From assembly GCF_026008495.1 (NCBI RefSeq), contig NZ_BQUN01000057.1, positions 171,344-235,343 on the forward strand: 64,000 nucleotides of DNA, written 5' to 3'. The notes under the pieces are model-generated. The model was given only the letters and a program-made list of their open reading frames with translations. It had not been told where the DNA came from and searched no databases. The DNA comes from Streptomyces sp. A012304. Its GTDB lineage: Bacteria > Actinomycetota > Actinomycetes > Streptomycetales > Streptomycetaceae. Made by a program: the position numbers and the translations under genes. Shown piece by piece: positions 1 through 7,826 of the stretch (position 1 is its first letter; each line of letters begins with the position of its first letter).

Positions 1-143
1 TGTCCGGCTCCAGCGTCATCGTGGCCGTGAACGCACTCGCACTGAAACGCCTGCGCCTGCCCGCCGCTCCTCCCGGCCCCGCTCCCGCCCCGTCGGCACC
101 GGCCGCCGTCAGCGCCGACGAGCCCATCCGCCGAGCCGCCTGA
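1..143 (+). CDS. C-terminal end of a P-type metal ATPase (partial)
   Basis: The window opens inside a gene; reading from base 3 gives about 46 residues before TGA. The first part (SGSSVIVAVNALALKRLRLP) resembles the last transmembrane helix of P1B-type heavy-metal ATPases, where a Ser-Ser-Val-x-Val-x-x-Asn-Ala-Leu pattern is usual. It is followed by a Pro/Ala-rich cytoplasmic tail. Membership of the metal-ATPase family is inferred from this short segment and from the metal genes that follow. The metal cannot be read from what is present. Confidence 0.6.
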   Translation, partial: SGSSVIVAVNALALKRLRLPAAPPGPAPAPSAPAAVSADEPIRRAA

Positions 144-421
144 CCCTCGCGGCGGCGTTCGCCGGCCCTCCCCCGCCGACCCCAACTCCCTCGAGAGCGC
201 TTGGGTTCAGCCGCAGACGGCGGCTATGGGGCTGCGTAGTGCGGCGAAAGATCACACCGCTCGACTACATGCCGTTCTACGCGACCGGCCGCCCCTGAAC
301 CCGGACCGGAACCGGGCGGCGGGTGCTCGCATACCTGCCTTCCCTCCAGTCCCTGAACGCCCGCGGTCACCGCCACGTACTAAGGGCATCAGTAGTGATC
401 AGCCCGATGCGGAGGGCAGCA

Positions 422-1351
422 ATGGGAAGCCCGGCCCTTACCTGGTCACTGGTGGCGGTCTCCGGGCTCGTCGCCATGGTGAGCCTGGCCCGGCTGGCGG
501 CGGCCGACAGCGGAGAAGTCCGGTTCGCCGCCGGAGGCGACCTGGTCATGGCCGGGGGCATGGCCGCCATGTTCCTGCCCGCCACGTCGGCGTCCTTCGG
601 GGACCACGGCGTCGCGTGGGTGACGGCGTTCGCCGCCGTCGGTCTCGGCGGAATCGTGCTGTCCGTACACCACACGCTGCGACACGGCTGGCGCCGCGGT
701 CGGCACTGGGCACACCACATCATCGGCAGCGCCGCCATGGTGATCATGACGCTCGCCATGCCCGGCAGCACCTCCGGTCCCGTGCTCGCCCTGGGCACGT
801 CCGGGCACGGTCACGGTCACGGTCATGGAGCAGCAGGCACGGAAGGTGCCTCGGAGGCGGCAGACCCGGCCGGAATGGCGGGGATGGACCACTCCATGAC
901 GGGGATGGCGGGCCACGGCCATTCGGGGACGGCCGGTCACGACATGGCCTCCGCCGGCACCCATGCGGCGGCGTCCTCCGGCTCCGCATCAGTCTGGCGT
1001 CTGGTCCTGGTCGGACTCGCCGTGTACTTCGTGCTCTCGATCGTCGCGTCCCTGTGGACGCGCTTGCGGAGCGCCGACCGGTCCGCCGCGGCAGCGGGCC
1101 GGCGCAGTGGCCGGTCCCGCTGGACGCACCACCTTCTGGCCCTGCCCGACGCGATGGTGGTGTTCATCGCGTCGCTGGCCATCTCCGTATGGGACAGGGC
1201 CCGGCCGAGGAACGAAAAGCACCGCTCCCACGCTGCCGCGGGCGGCCGACGCCGTCGACGCGCGCCGGGCACCTCACCCGGTGCGGCACTGCTGGCCCAC
1301 ATCGGCATGGGCAGCACGATGTCGGCGATGCTGGTCATGATGGCCGCCTGA
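422..1351 (+). CDS. DUF5134 membrane protein, His/Met-rich
   Basis: A 309-residue multi-pass membrane protein with hydrophobic segments near residues 5-25, 40-57, 64-83, 97-113, 192-212 and at the C-terminus. Between the fourth and fifth lies a long hydrophilic loop with GHGHGHGHG (about 128-136) and a Met/His-rich stretch (about 152-175), a composition typical of Cu(I)/Cu(II)-binding loops. The ATG at 422 is preceded by GGAGGG at 411-416; longer in-frame starts (323) lack a ribosome site. The family matches DUF5134, often found beside copper genes in Streptomyces. A role in copper binding or transport is inferred; the biochemical function is not established. Confidence 0.75.
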   Translation: MGSPALTWSLVAVSGLVAMVSLARLAAADSGEVRFAAGGDLVMAGGMAAMFLPATSASFGDHGVAWVTAFAAVGLGGIVLSVHHTLRHGWRRGRHWAHHIIGSAAMVIMTLAMPGSTSGPVLALGTSGHGHGHGHGAAGTEGASEAADPAGMAGMDHSMTGMAGHGHSGTAGHDMASAGTHAAASSGSASVWRLVLVGLAVYFVLSIVASLWTRLRSADRSAAAAGRRSGRSRWTHHLLALPDAMVVFIASLAISVWDRARPRNEKHRSHAAAGGRRRRRAPGTSPGAALLAHIGMGSTMSAMLVMMAA

Positions 1352-1362
1352 GCCTCGACAGG

Positions 1363-1614
1363 GTGGACTACAGGCCGATCTGCTCCGTCGGACTCCTGGC
1401 CGTCTCGTCGCTGACGAGCGTCCTGAAGAACACCGGGGACGAGGAGAGCACGGGGCAGGAGTCAGGTCACGGCCACGCCGAGGAGAGTACGGAGCAGGAG
1501 TCGGGGGACGGCCGCGCCGAGAAGAGCGGGACGACGCCACCCCCGTCCTCTCCGAGTACGGACAGCGGGGGCGAGGGAGAGGCCGGACACGCAGACGACG
1601 GCCACGCGCACTGA
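1363..1614 (+). CDS. possible small His/Glu-rich protein (uncertain)
   Basis: A GTG-initiated reading frame of 83 codons lies just after the DUF5134 gene. It begins with a short hydrophobic stretch, continues with Glu/Ser/His-rich sequence containing two copies of a 13-residue repeat, and ends in GHADDGHAH. A very similar ending (GHADDGHSH) closes another short frame at 12628-12753, which is why I list it. There is no convincing ribosome site, and the frame is the extension of a non-coding antiphase ORF. It may be a metal-binding peptide, a decayed gene tail, or nothing. Confidence 0.25.
   Translation: MDYRPICSVGLLAVSSLTSVLKNTGDEESTGQESGHGHAEESTEQESGDGRAEKSGTTPPPSSPSTDSGGEGEAGHADDGHAH
1441..1518 (+). 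repeat. two 39-bp tandem repeats
   Basis: Units at 1441-1479 and 1480-1518 are 39 bp each and differ at a few positions; part of a third unit follows. The length is a multiple of three, so the reading frame is kept, encoding EESTxQESGxGxA twice. Confidence 0.75.
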
Positions 1615-1752
1615 GTCCCTGCGCTCCGAGCGACGGGCATGACGGCCGGGAGCCGGCAGGCGGTCAGCCATCTGTCGGCTCCCGGCGGACCGGCCGCGGC
1701 CGGCACCGGTCACTGCGGGTGCGGGCCGTCCGTCGTCAAGGCAGGGCCCAGC

Positions 1753-1780
1753 GGGGCGGGCACCGTTCGGTGCCCGCCCC
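1753..1780 (-). terminator. hairpin terminator of the MFS/cysteine-synthase operon
   Basis: A perfect 12-bp stem (GGGGCGGGCACC / GGTGCCCGCCCC) with a GTTC loop lies 21 bp beyond the stop of the minus-strand MFS gene. There is no long U-tract, as is common in Streptomyces. Confidence 0.7.
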
Positions 1781-1800
1781 TGGACCTGAGGCCCGGTTGG

Positions 1801-3096
1801 TCAGACCGTGGCGGGCTGCGGCTCGGGGGCGGGAGCCTTCAGGCGACCGGTGCTGTGCAGGCCGTACAGCGCTGCGGCGCAGGCGAGGCCGAGCACGGTC
1901 AGAGAGATCCACGGCAGTGCGGGCGTTCCGGCGGCGCGGGCCGCGTCGAGTGCGGCGCCGGTGAGGAGGTTGCCGAGGGTGATCCCGATGCCGCAAATCG
2001 TGTTGTAGAGCCCGTAGTGGGTAGCGACGAGCCGGTCGCCGGAGAGGCGGACGATGGTGTCCATCTCGAACGGGTACGCGATCATCGTGCCGATGGCCAG
2101 CAGCAGCGCGGCGAGCGTCGGCGGCACCGCGGCGAGCAGCCACAGCCCCACGCCGGTTCCGGGTACGGGCACGGCGGCCGCGAGCAGCAGGGGCACGAAC
2201 GCCAGACCCATCAGCGCCAGACCCCGCACGAGTGCCTCGCCGGGCTCGTAGCGGGCCTTGCACCAGGCGGTCACACGTGTCTGACCGAGGATGGTGCTCA
2301 GCCCGGAGACCGCGAAGAGCACCGCCACCGCTGCCGTGCCGAACTCACCGTCGCCGCCGAGCCGTCGCACTTCCAGCGGCAGGGACAGATAGACCTGGAA
2401 GGTCAGGACGTACGAACCGATCATGGCAGCGGAGAAGAGCAGGAACGGCCGGTTGGCGAGGATGCCCCGCCACTGCGCGAGCACACTCGCACGGTCGCCG
2501 CCACGCTCCTGACCCGCGTCCTTGCGCCTGGCCGGAAGGGCCCGGATCTGCACGACGGACAGCAGCGCAAATATCCCGGCCGCCACCAGGCAGGTGACGC
2601 GGAAGTCCACCCCGGTCAGCACCATCCCCACCAGCGGGCCGAACAGAATCCCGGCTTGGTAGAAGACGTTGAACAGCGCGAACGCCTCCACCCGGCGCTC
2701 CCCCGCGTCCGCGGCGAGATAGGCGCGTACGGCCGGGTTGAACAGCGCGCCGGCCAGTCCTGTCGCCGCCGAGGCGGCGAGCAGGGCCGGCAGCGAGTCC
2801 ACCAGGCCGAGCGTGGCGAAGCCGACGGTGCGCAGGACGCACCCGGCCACGATCAACGGCTTGTAGCCGAGCCGGTCGGCGAGCGTGCCGCCGACCAGGA
2901 ACATGCCCTGCTGGCTGAAGTTGCGCACGCCCAGCACGAGCCCGACGATCCAGCCGGCCAGTCCCAGGGTGCCGGAGAGGTGCGCGGCCAGATAGGGCAT
3001 CAGCATGTAGAAGCCGAGATTGATGGTGAACTGATTCACCATCAACAACTGGACACTGCCCTCGTACGAACGCACCTGCGTGTACAGCCCCTTCAC
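1801..3096 (-). CDS. MFS transporter paired with cysteine-synthase-like enzyme
   Basis: A 431-residue protein with about 12 hydrophobic helices and the MFS A-like loop signature ([12 protein letters not shown]) between helices 2 and 3, so it belongs to the major facilitator superfamily. The GTG at 3096 is preceded by GGAAGGAGG, and its first bases overlap the TGA of the upstream PLP gene (GTGA), so the two are translationally coupled. A longer frame reaching 3798 is only an antiphase read of the upstream gene. Tight coupling to a CysK-like enzyme suggests it moves that enzyme's substrate or product. The transported molecule is unknown. Confidence 0.85.
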   Translation of the reverse strand: MKGLYTQVRSYEGSVQLLMVNQFTINLGFYMLMPYLAAHLSGTLGLAGWIVGLVLGVRNFSQQGMFLVGGTLADRLGYKPLIVAGCVLRTVGFATLGLVDSLPALLAASAATGLAGALFNPAVRAYLAADAGERRVEAFALFNVFYQAGILFGPLVGMVLTGVDFRVTCLVAAGIFALLSVVQIRALPARRKDAGQERGGDRASVLAQWRGILANRPFLLFSAAMIGSYVLTFQVYLSLPLEVRRLGGDGEFGTAAVAVLFAVSGLSTILGQTRVTAWCKARYEPGEALVRGLALMGLAFVPLLLAAAVPVPGTGVGLWLLAAVPPTLAALLLAIGTMIAYPFEMDTIVRLSGDRLVATHYGLYNTICGIGITLGNLLTGAALDAARAAGTPALPWISLTVLGLACAAALYGLHSTGRLKAPAPEPQPATV

Positions 3097-4262
3097 CGGT
3101 CCTCCTTCCCCGCGTCGGACTCGGTGCCCGCGACGTCCCCGGGGTCCCCGAGACCCTCGGCTGCCTCCTTCGGCGTGTCCTGGAGAGTGAGGGGATCGAC
3201 CACGGTGGTGCACCGTGTCCAGCAGGAGACCTCCTTCTCGTCCAGGCGGCCGATCAGCTCCGGCTCCGGAGCTGGAGGTGAGTCCAGCAAGCCGTGGGCG
3301 GCGCAGTAGTCGTCGTCGTACACCGTCCCCAGGTAGCGCTGCGGGCCGTCGGGGAAGATCGCCACGACGCGGGCATCGGCGGGCATCGTCCGGGCCAGCC
3401 AGCCAGCCACCAGGGCGACCGCCCCCACGCTCCATCCTCCGGTGGCGTAGTGCGATGAGGCGAGTTGGCGGCAGGTCCACACCGCCTCGTGCGGGGCCAC
3501 CCAGTGCACCTCGGAGAAGTTCTCGTACGCGACGTTGCGGGGATAGATGCTGGAGCCGAGGCCGCGCATCAGGCGGGGCCGGGCGGGCTGGCCGAAGATC
3601 GTCGAACCCGTGGTGTCCACGCCGACGACCGACAGCTCGGGGTACAGCTGGCGCAGCACCCGGGAGACGCCCGCGGAGTGGCCGCCGGTGCCGACGCTGC
3701 ACACGAGTACGTCGATGTGCCCCATCTCGGAGGCGAGTTCGAGGGCCAGTGGGGTGTAGGCGGCGACGTTGTCGGGGTTGTTGTACTGGTCCGGGCACCA
3801 GGACTCCGGGTGCCGCTCCAGCAGTCGCTGCACGCGCTCACGGCGGGCCTGCTGCCAGCCGCCCGTCGGATGGGGCTCGGAAACGACGTTGACCTGGGCG
3901 CCGTACGCGGTCAGCAGCCGGGTCATGGACAACTCCAGCCCCGGGTCGGTGACCAGGGTGACGGGGTGGCCGTACACCATGCCGGCCAGCGCCAGTCCCA
4001 GGCCCAGGGTGCCGCTGGTGGACTCGATGATCCGTCCGCCGGGCCGCAGATCGCCGCGGGCCCGGGCCCGCTCGACCATGTGGAGACCCGGACGGTCCTT
4101 GATGCCGCCCGGGTTGAAGCCCTCGAGTTTGGCCCAGAAGCCGCGCCCGGCAGGGGCCAGCGGCTCTGAGACCCGCAGCAGGGGCGTGTTCCCGACCAGA
4201 CCCGACAGCGCGGACTGACCGGAGGGATAGGCGGTGTTCTGCGAAGACGTCAGTGACTGCAT
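3093..4262 (-). CDS. PLP-dependent cysteine-synthase-family enzyme
   Basis: About 389 residues of fold-type II PLP enzyme. The Schiff-base lysine is in [13 protein letters not shown] (Lys about 55), and the phosphate-binding loop is [10 protein letters not shown]. The substrate-binding loop reads ESTSGTLG where O-acetylserine sulfhydrylases usually have TSGNTG, so the substrate may differ from O-acetylserine. About 50 C-terminal residues are Asp/Glu/Pro-rich and lie beyond the usual CysK length. The start is uncertain: the ATG at 4262 has a weak GAGAG upstream, while a GTG at 4289 in the same frame has no ribosome site. Siderophore enzyme SbnA is a distant relative, and such pairs with exporters can make small thiol or amino-acid products; here that is inference. 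Confidence 0.8.
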   Translation of the reverse strand: MQSLTSSQNTAYPSGQSALSGLVGNTPLLRVSEPLAPAGRGFWAKLEGFNPGGIKDRPGLHMVERARARGDLRPGGRIIESTSGTLGLGLALAGMVYGHPVTLVTDPGLELSMTRLLTAYGAQVNVVSEPHPTGGWQQARRERVQRLLERHPESWCPDQYNNPDNVAAYTPLALELASEMGHIDVLVCSVGTGGHSAGVSRVLRQLYPELSVVGVDTTGSTIFGQPARPRLMRGLGSSIYPRNVAYENFSEVHWVAPHEAVWTCRQLASSHYATGGWSVGAVALVAGWLARTMPADARVVAIFPDGPQRYLGTVYDDDYCAAHGLLDSPPAPEPELIGRLDEKEVSCWTRCTTVVDPLTLQDTPKEAAEGLGDPGDVAGTESDAGKEDR

Positions 4263-4398
4263 GTTGTCGCTCTCGCTCGATGAATACACGGGGCGGGATT
4301 CATCACGCGCGCACCACGGCGACCGGCGCGGATCGCCGATCTGTGCTCAGTACCGTCTGGCGCGCGGCAGCCTGCGATGCCGGCTGCGGGCGAGAGAT

Positions 4399-4848
4399 CT
4401 AGATGCGCAACCGGGCCGTACGGGTGAGTTGCGTCCGGCCGTTGCTCGGTGGGCGCCGCCTGCGCGCCCCACGAAGAGCCAAGGGGTGTCCGAGGGCCAG
4501 GGCCCCCGCGACAAGTGGCGTCGGGCCATCCGCGCCCGGGGATGGCTGCTCCGGTGCCTCGGCCGCCGTACGAACGACCGCTTCGTGCACGCACTCCTCA
4601 GCACCGTGCGGCGGATGTGGAGCGTGCGGCCCGTGCTGATGTGCCTCGCCCAGCGTCACCTCCGACGCCACGGCCGCGGGGAGCGTGGGCTGGTGCGGCT
4701 CCTCGTCGGTTCCGTGCCCGTGTAAGACGGCGCACAGGACGACCGTCACCAGCAGGACACCCCGGATCAGGGAGCCGAGCCGACGCGGCCATGGTGAGCC
4801 GGCCGAGATACGCCGTGCGTACAACGGCATCGGGAAATGTGACGGCAC
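4399..4848 (-). CDS. DUF6153-like small membrane protein, copy 1
   Basis: A 149-residue protein with one hydrophobic segment (about residues 28-45, RGVLLVTVVLCAVLHGHG), then a His-rich region with HQHGPHAPHPPH and a single Cys, and a C-terminus ending in ARLRI. The layout (one helix, His-rich extracellular domain, conserved terminal hydrophobic-L-R-L/I) matches the DUF6153 family and two other proteins in this window (5027-5482 and 10344-10796). The GTG at 4848 follows GGAGG at 4852-4856. The function of DUF6153 is unknown; location beside copper genes suggests metal binding at the membrane surface. Confidence 0.65.
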   Translation of the reverse strand: MPSHFPMPLYARRISAGSPWPRRLGSLIRGVLLVTVVLCAVLHGHGTDEEPHQPTLPAAVASEVTLGEAHQHGPHAPHPPHGAEECVHEAVVRTAAEAPEQPSPGADGPTPLVAGALALGHPLALRGARRRRPPSNGRTQLTRTARLRI

Positions 4849-5026
4849 AGGTCCTCCGTGCGGCTGTCACCTTCCCGGTCGTACCGGGAGGGCAGCATGC
4901 ATGGGTGGGGGTAGGACGGCGTGAAGTGAATGCGACCTGGATTCCCAATGGACAGAACCCGGATCTCGCCGCGCAGGTCAGGCGAACCAGTGAAAACCGG
5001 AAGGCCGGATGGAGGAATCCTGCTCT

Positions 5027-5482
5027 CTAGACCTGCTGCACCACGGATGTTCTCAGGGCCGCGAATGACGAGCCACCAGAGAAACCGAATCCGGGCTTGC
5101 CTCGCTCGGCAGGGCCATGCCCTGAGGTGGCGGATTCGCGAACGGATGCAGCAAAGCAGGGCCAGGCGACGGTCGAACCGTGTGGCGGCTGCCCAGATGC
5201 ACACTGCTGACCTGGATGTGACGGCCCGTGACCGTCGTGGCGGTCATCCGCTGCCGCCATCCGGTGCGGGGACTGCTCCTCCGCGCCCTCGCGGGCCTGC
5301 GTGTCCGGCAGCACCCCGAAGACAGTCGCGCTGGTCACCATGTGACCCTGGACACTCCCGGCATGCACGCCGTGCGTGATCACGACACCGAAGAGCAGCA
5401 CGGCCAAGGCCAGCACACGCATCAACGACCCCGGAACCATGGCGGTCCAGGGGATGCGCAGGGGCGACCGAGCCGTAACCAT
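5027..5482 (-). CDS. DUF6153-like small membrane protein, copy 2
   Basis: A 151-residue protein with an N-terminal membrane segment (about 20-36, LMRVLALAVLLFGVVITHG) followed by a His-rich, Cys-containing domain including PSHPGQQCASGQP, which resembles the DUF6153 family. The annotated ATG at 5482 has only a weak GGA upstream; an internal Met (codon 15 or 21) could be the true start and would give a shorter cytoplasmic tail. It runs in the same direction as copy 1, with 178 bp between them. Role unknown; a copper-linked surface protein is the likely guess. Confidence 0.6.
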   Translation of the reverse strand: MVTARSPLRIPWTAMVPGSLMRVLALAVLLFGVVITHGVHAGSVQGHMVTSATVFGVLPDTQAREGAEEQSPHRMAAADDRHDGHGPSHPGQQCASGQPPHGSTVAWPCFAASVRESATSGHGPAERGKPGFGFSGGSSFAALRTSVVQQV

Positions 5483-5889
5483 GCCGTGATCCTAGCGGTT
5501 CCTCAGCGGTGATCGACCAACTCCCAAGAAACACCGAGTCAACGAGCCGGCAAATGACCTGATCGCGGTGGCGATCGTGCCCGCCCATCTCATGGCTGCC
5601 CTCGCAGGCGCCTCCGCCGCCAGGCGGAAGTGCCATCCGAGTGTTCGCCATCGACCGTCGGAGTCGCCGCTCGACGTATCCGCAACGTGTACCTGAGCAC
5701 CGACGCCGGCCTCCATGGGACTGAGCCCCCTGACCGCGGGCTCCGTTCCTGGTGCGCCAAGACGTGCACTCGGGGGCCGGCATCTGAATTCGACGCAACC
5801 GGGCGACGGTTGGCGGCCGCAATCGCTCACCAACTCCGGCCGCACCTGGCCCGGGCGGCACCGGCCCCTTGGAGAACCAGCATCACCCT
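5483..5889. other. intergenic, no gene recognised
   Basis: About 400 bp between the divergent DUF6153 copy 2 and DUF4396 genes. Short ORFs exist on both strands but show no ribosome site, no family resemblance and no convincing codon bias. The only recognisable signal lies at its right edge (the CsoR-type promoter). Confidence 0.5.
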
Positions 5890-5918
5890 TTGCCGCATAC
5901 CCCCTGGGGGTATACGCT
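5890..5918 (+). promoter_or_regulatory. CsoR-type operator/promoter of the DUF4396 gene
   Basis: A perfect dyad ATACCCCC-T-GGGGGTAT (5897-5913) fills the 17-bp spacer between TTGCCG (5890-5895) and TACGCT (5913-5918). The C-rich/G-rich dyad is the classic operator of CsoR-family copper-sensing repressors, and its placement predicts direct occlusion of RNA polymerase. Confidence 0.8.
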
Positions 5919-5979
5919 TCGGGAGTGTTGACCCCCGGATGGGGGCCACGTCATCGGACGGGAATGGGGAGAGAAGGTC

Positions 5980-6513
5980 ATGGACCACAGCGCTCACCAC
6001 GCCGGCACGACTCACGACGACACCACGCACGAGGGTCACGGTCATGTCGGCCAGACGGCTCACCATGCCGCCCATGCGGGGGCGTCCTGGGCCATGGCGG
6101 TGAAGGCGACGCTGCACTGCCTGACCGGGTGCGCGATCGGCGAGATCCTCGGCATGGTGATCGGTACCGCTTTGATGTGGGGCAATGTGCCCACCATGGT
6201 CCTGGCGATCACGCTTGCGTTCCTGTTCGGTTACTCGTTCACCCTGTTCGCGGTGGTCCGGGCCGGCCTGGACCTCAAGACCGCGATCAAGGTCGCGCTG
6301 GCCGCCGACACCGTCTCGATCGCGGTGATGGAGCTGGTCGACAACACGATCATCGCCCTCACGCCGGGTGCGATGGACGCCCACCTGTCCGACGGGCTGT
6401 TCTGGTCGGCCCTGCTGGGCGGGTTCGCGATGGCTTTCCTGATCACCACGCCGGTCAACAAGTGGATGATCGGCCGCGGCAAGGGCCACGCCGTCGTTCA
6501 CGCCTATCACTGA
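5980..6513 (+). CDS. DUF4396 membrane protein
   Basis: A 177-residue protein with a His-rich N-terminus (about 1-33, several His pairs) and four hydrophobic segments (about 40-60, 66-90, 100-122, 133-152). It carries CLTGCAIGEILGM in the first helix, the hallmark of DUF4396. The ATG is preceded by GGGGAGAGAAGG. It sits alone behind a CsoR-type promoter and ahead of a strong terminator, so it is probably a monocistronic copper-induced gene. Cys, Met and His residues in the helices fit a metal-transport or metal-binding role, which is inferred. Confidence 0.85.
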   Translation: MDHSAHHAGTTHDDTTHEGHGHVGQTAHHAAHAGASWAMAVKATLHCLTGCAIGEILGMVIGTALMWGNVPTMVLAITLAFLFGYSFTLFAVVRAGLDLKTAIKVALAADTVSIAVMELVDNTIIALTPGAMDAHLSDGLFWSALLGGFAMAFLITTPVNKWMIGRGKGHAVVHAYH

Positions 6514-6533
6514 CGAAGCGAACACACAGGCCC

Positions 6534-6576
6534 ACGCGGTCGGGGCGCCCCTGACAGAACGGGGCCCCGACCGCGT
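6534..6576 (+). terminator. terminator after DUF4396
   Basis: A 13-bp perfect stem (ACGCGGTCGGGGC at 6534-6546, complementary arm 6564-6576) with a 17-nt loop, followed by TTTG, 21 bp after the DUF4396 stop codon. Confidence 0.8.
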
Positions 6577-6679
6577 TTGCGCCGCCCGGCCGGAGCCAAC
6601 CCGGCACGGTGCCGGGGGGAGGTAACCCGCGGCCGTCCCGGCCCGCCGCCCTCCGGCACCGTTCCGAAGGAGGCCACTG

Positions 6680-7090
6680 GTGATGACCACGGTCAAGGAC
6701 ATGCTCGCCACGTACCCGGCCGACCTTGGGCAGGTCGACCGCGACAAGCTCACCCGCTGCATCGAGGAGTGCATCGCCTGCGCCCAGGCGTGTACCGCGT
6801 GCGCGGACGCCTGCCTGTCCGAGGGCATGGTCGGCGAGCTCACCAAGTGCATCCGCACCGACATGGACTGCGCCGACATCTGTAACGCCACCGCGTCCGT
6901 CCTGTCCCGGCACACCGGATACGACGCCAACATCACCCGCGCGATGCTCACCGCCTGCGCCACCGCCTGCAAAGCCTGTGCCGACGAATGCTCCACGCAC
7001 GCCGACATGCACGAGCACTGCCGCCTGTGCGCCGAAGCCGGCCGCTCCTGCGAACAGGCGTGCAACGACCTCATCCAGGCCCTCGGCTGA
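6680..7090 (+). CDS. four-helix bundle copper-storage protein (Csp family)
   Basis: A 136-residue cytosolic protein full of Cys in CxxC/CxxxC spacing along amphipathic helices (CIEECIACAQACTACADAC, CIRTDMDCADIC, CATACKACADEC, CRLCAEAGRSCEQAC). This is the pattern of Csp four-helix bundles, which bind many Cu(I) ions inside the bundle. No signal peptide is present, so it resembles the cytosolic Csp3 type. The GTG at 6680 or the adjacent ATG at 6683 follows GAAGGAGG. It probably buffers cytosolic Cu(I) alongside CopZ and CopA. No operator is seen directly upstream. Confidence 0.88.
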   Translation: MMTTVKDMLATYPADLGQVDRDKLTRCIEECIACAQACTACADACLSEGMVGELTKCIRTDMDCADICNATASVLSRHTGYDANITRAMLTACATACKACADECSTHADMHEHCRLCAEAGRSCEQACNDLIQALG

Positions 7091-7326
7091 CCAGCGCGGC
7101 CACTCCCCACAGGTCAGGGCCGCCGGTACGGCGATCCGGCGGCCCTCACGCACGTCCGCGGCCGAGCAGCCACGGCTCGCTCCGCGGCCAGGCCATGCCA
7201 TGAGGCGACTTGCGGCACACCGACGCGAGCTTCCATGAGTGCGGCGCAGGTGAAGGGCCGCATGCCTCAGTACACCCACGAGCACACACCTCACCGGACT
7301 CGTGCGCGTGTGGGTGGGATCACAAG
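7091..7326. other. intergenic ahead of copZ
   Basis: About 235 bp with no supported gene; with the adjoining copZ promoter and leader (to 7424) the gene-free stretch is 334 bp. Confidence 0.5.
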
Positions 7327-7331
7327 TTCCT

Positions 7332-7352
7332 TATACCCCCAGGGGGTATAGT
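7332..7352 (+). promoter_or_regulatory. CsoR-type operator/promoter of copZ-copA
   Basis: A 19-bp perfect dyad TATACCCCC-A-GGGGGTATA (7332-7350) overlaps a TATAGT -10 hexamer (7347-7352). It has the same core as the sites at 5897 and 10217, so the copZ-copA unit is predicted to be CsoR-repressed and copper-induced. Confidence 0.82.
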
Positions 7353-7424
7353 GTCCGCATCGTCGGGAGTCGCGGAACAGCCCTCCCGACCAGACCCACA
7401 TCTCCACACCCTGAGGGAGCACCC

Positions 7425-7721
7425 ATGACCACCCAGACGAACTCCGGATCCTGCTGCTCCTCCGACGGCTCCTGCGGCTCCGGCGCCGCGACAGACGTCC
7501 AGGGCGTCGGCGTCACCACCGTCTACAAGGTCTCCGGCATGACCTGCGGTCACTGCGAAGGCGCGGTCAGCCAGGAGATATCCGCCCTGGAGGGCGTCAC
7601 CGACGTCAAGGCCGTCGCCAAGACCGGCGAGGTGACCGTCACCTCCGCCGCCCCGCTCGACGAGGAGGCCGTCCGGGCCGCCGTCGACGAGGCCGGCTAC
7701 GAGCTCGTCGGCCGGGCCTGA
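7425..7721 (+). CDS. copZ: CopZ-type copper chaperone
   Basis: A 98-residue protein with a Cys/Ser/Gly-rich N-terminal tail (SCCSSDGSCGSG) and one heavy-metal-associated (HMA) domain carrying GMTCGHC, the CxxC that binds Cu(I). The beta-alpha-beta-beta-alpha-beta pattern runs to the C-terminus. The ATG follows GAGGGAG. Its position behind a CsoR-type operator and just before copA is the usual arrangement: CopZ carries Cu(I) to the CopA efflux ATPase. The extra Cys pair in the tail is not part of the standard domain and could bind additional metal. Confidence 0.92.
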   Translation: MTTQTNSGSCCSSDGSCGSGAATDVQGVGVTTVYKVSGMTCGHCEGAVSQEISALEGVTDVKAVAKTGEVTVTSAAPLDEEAVRAAVDEAGYELVGRA

Positions 7722-7826
7722 AGGCCCCGTCCGGGCATCCGCCCCGGACTACCGTGATCCCGCGCCGGGGCGCGCCGCTCCGCTGATACGGACGCTGCGC
7801 GTCCCGGCCTCTCCCTGGAGATACGC

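Noticed and set aside
1801..3798. 665-codon version of the MFS gene
   Set aside because: The extra N-terminus is an out-of-frame read of the PLP gene, and the internal GTG has the ribosome site.
5492..5861. Minus-strand frames upstream of the DUF4396 gene
   Set aside because: No ribosome site, family match or convincing codon bias; intergenic in character.
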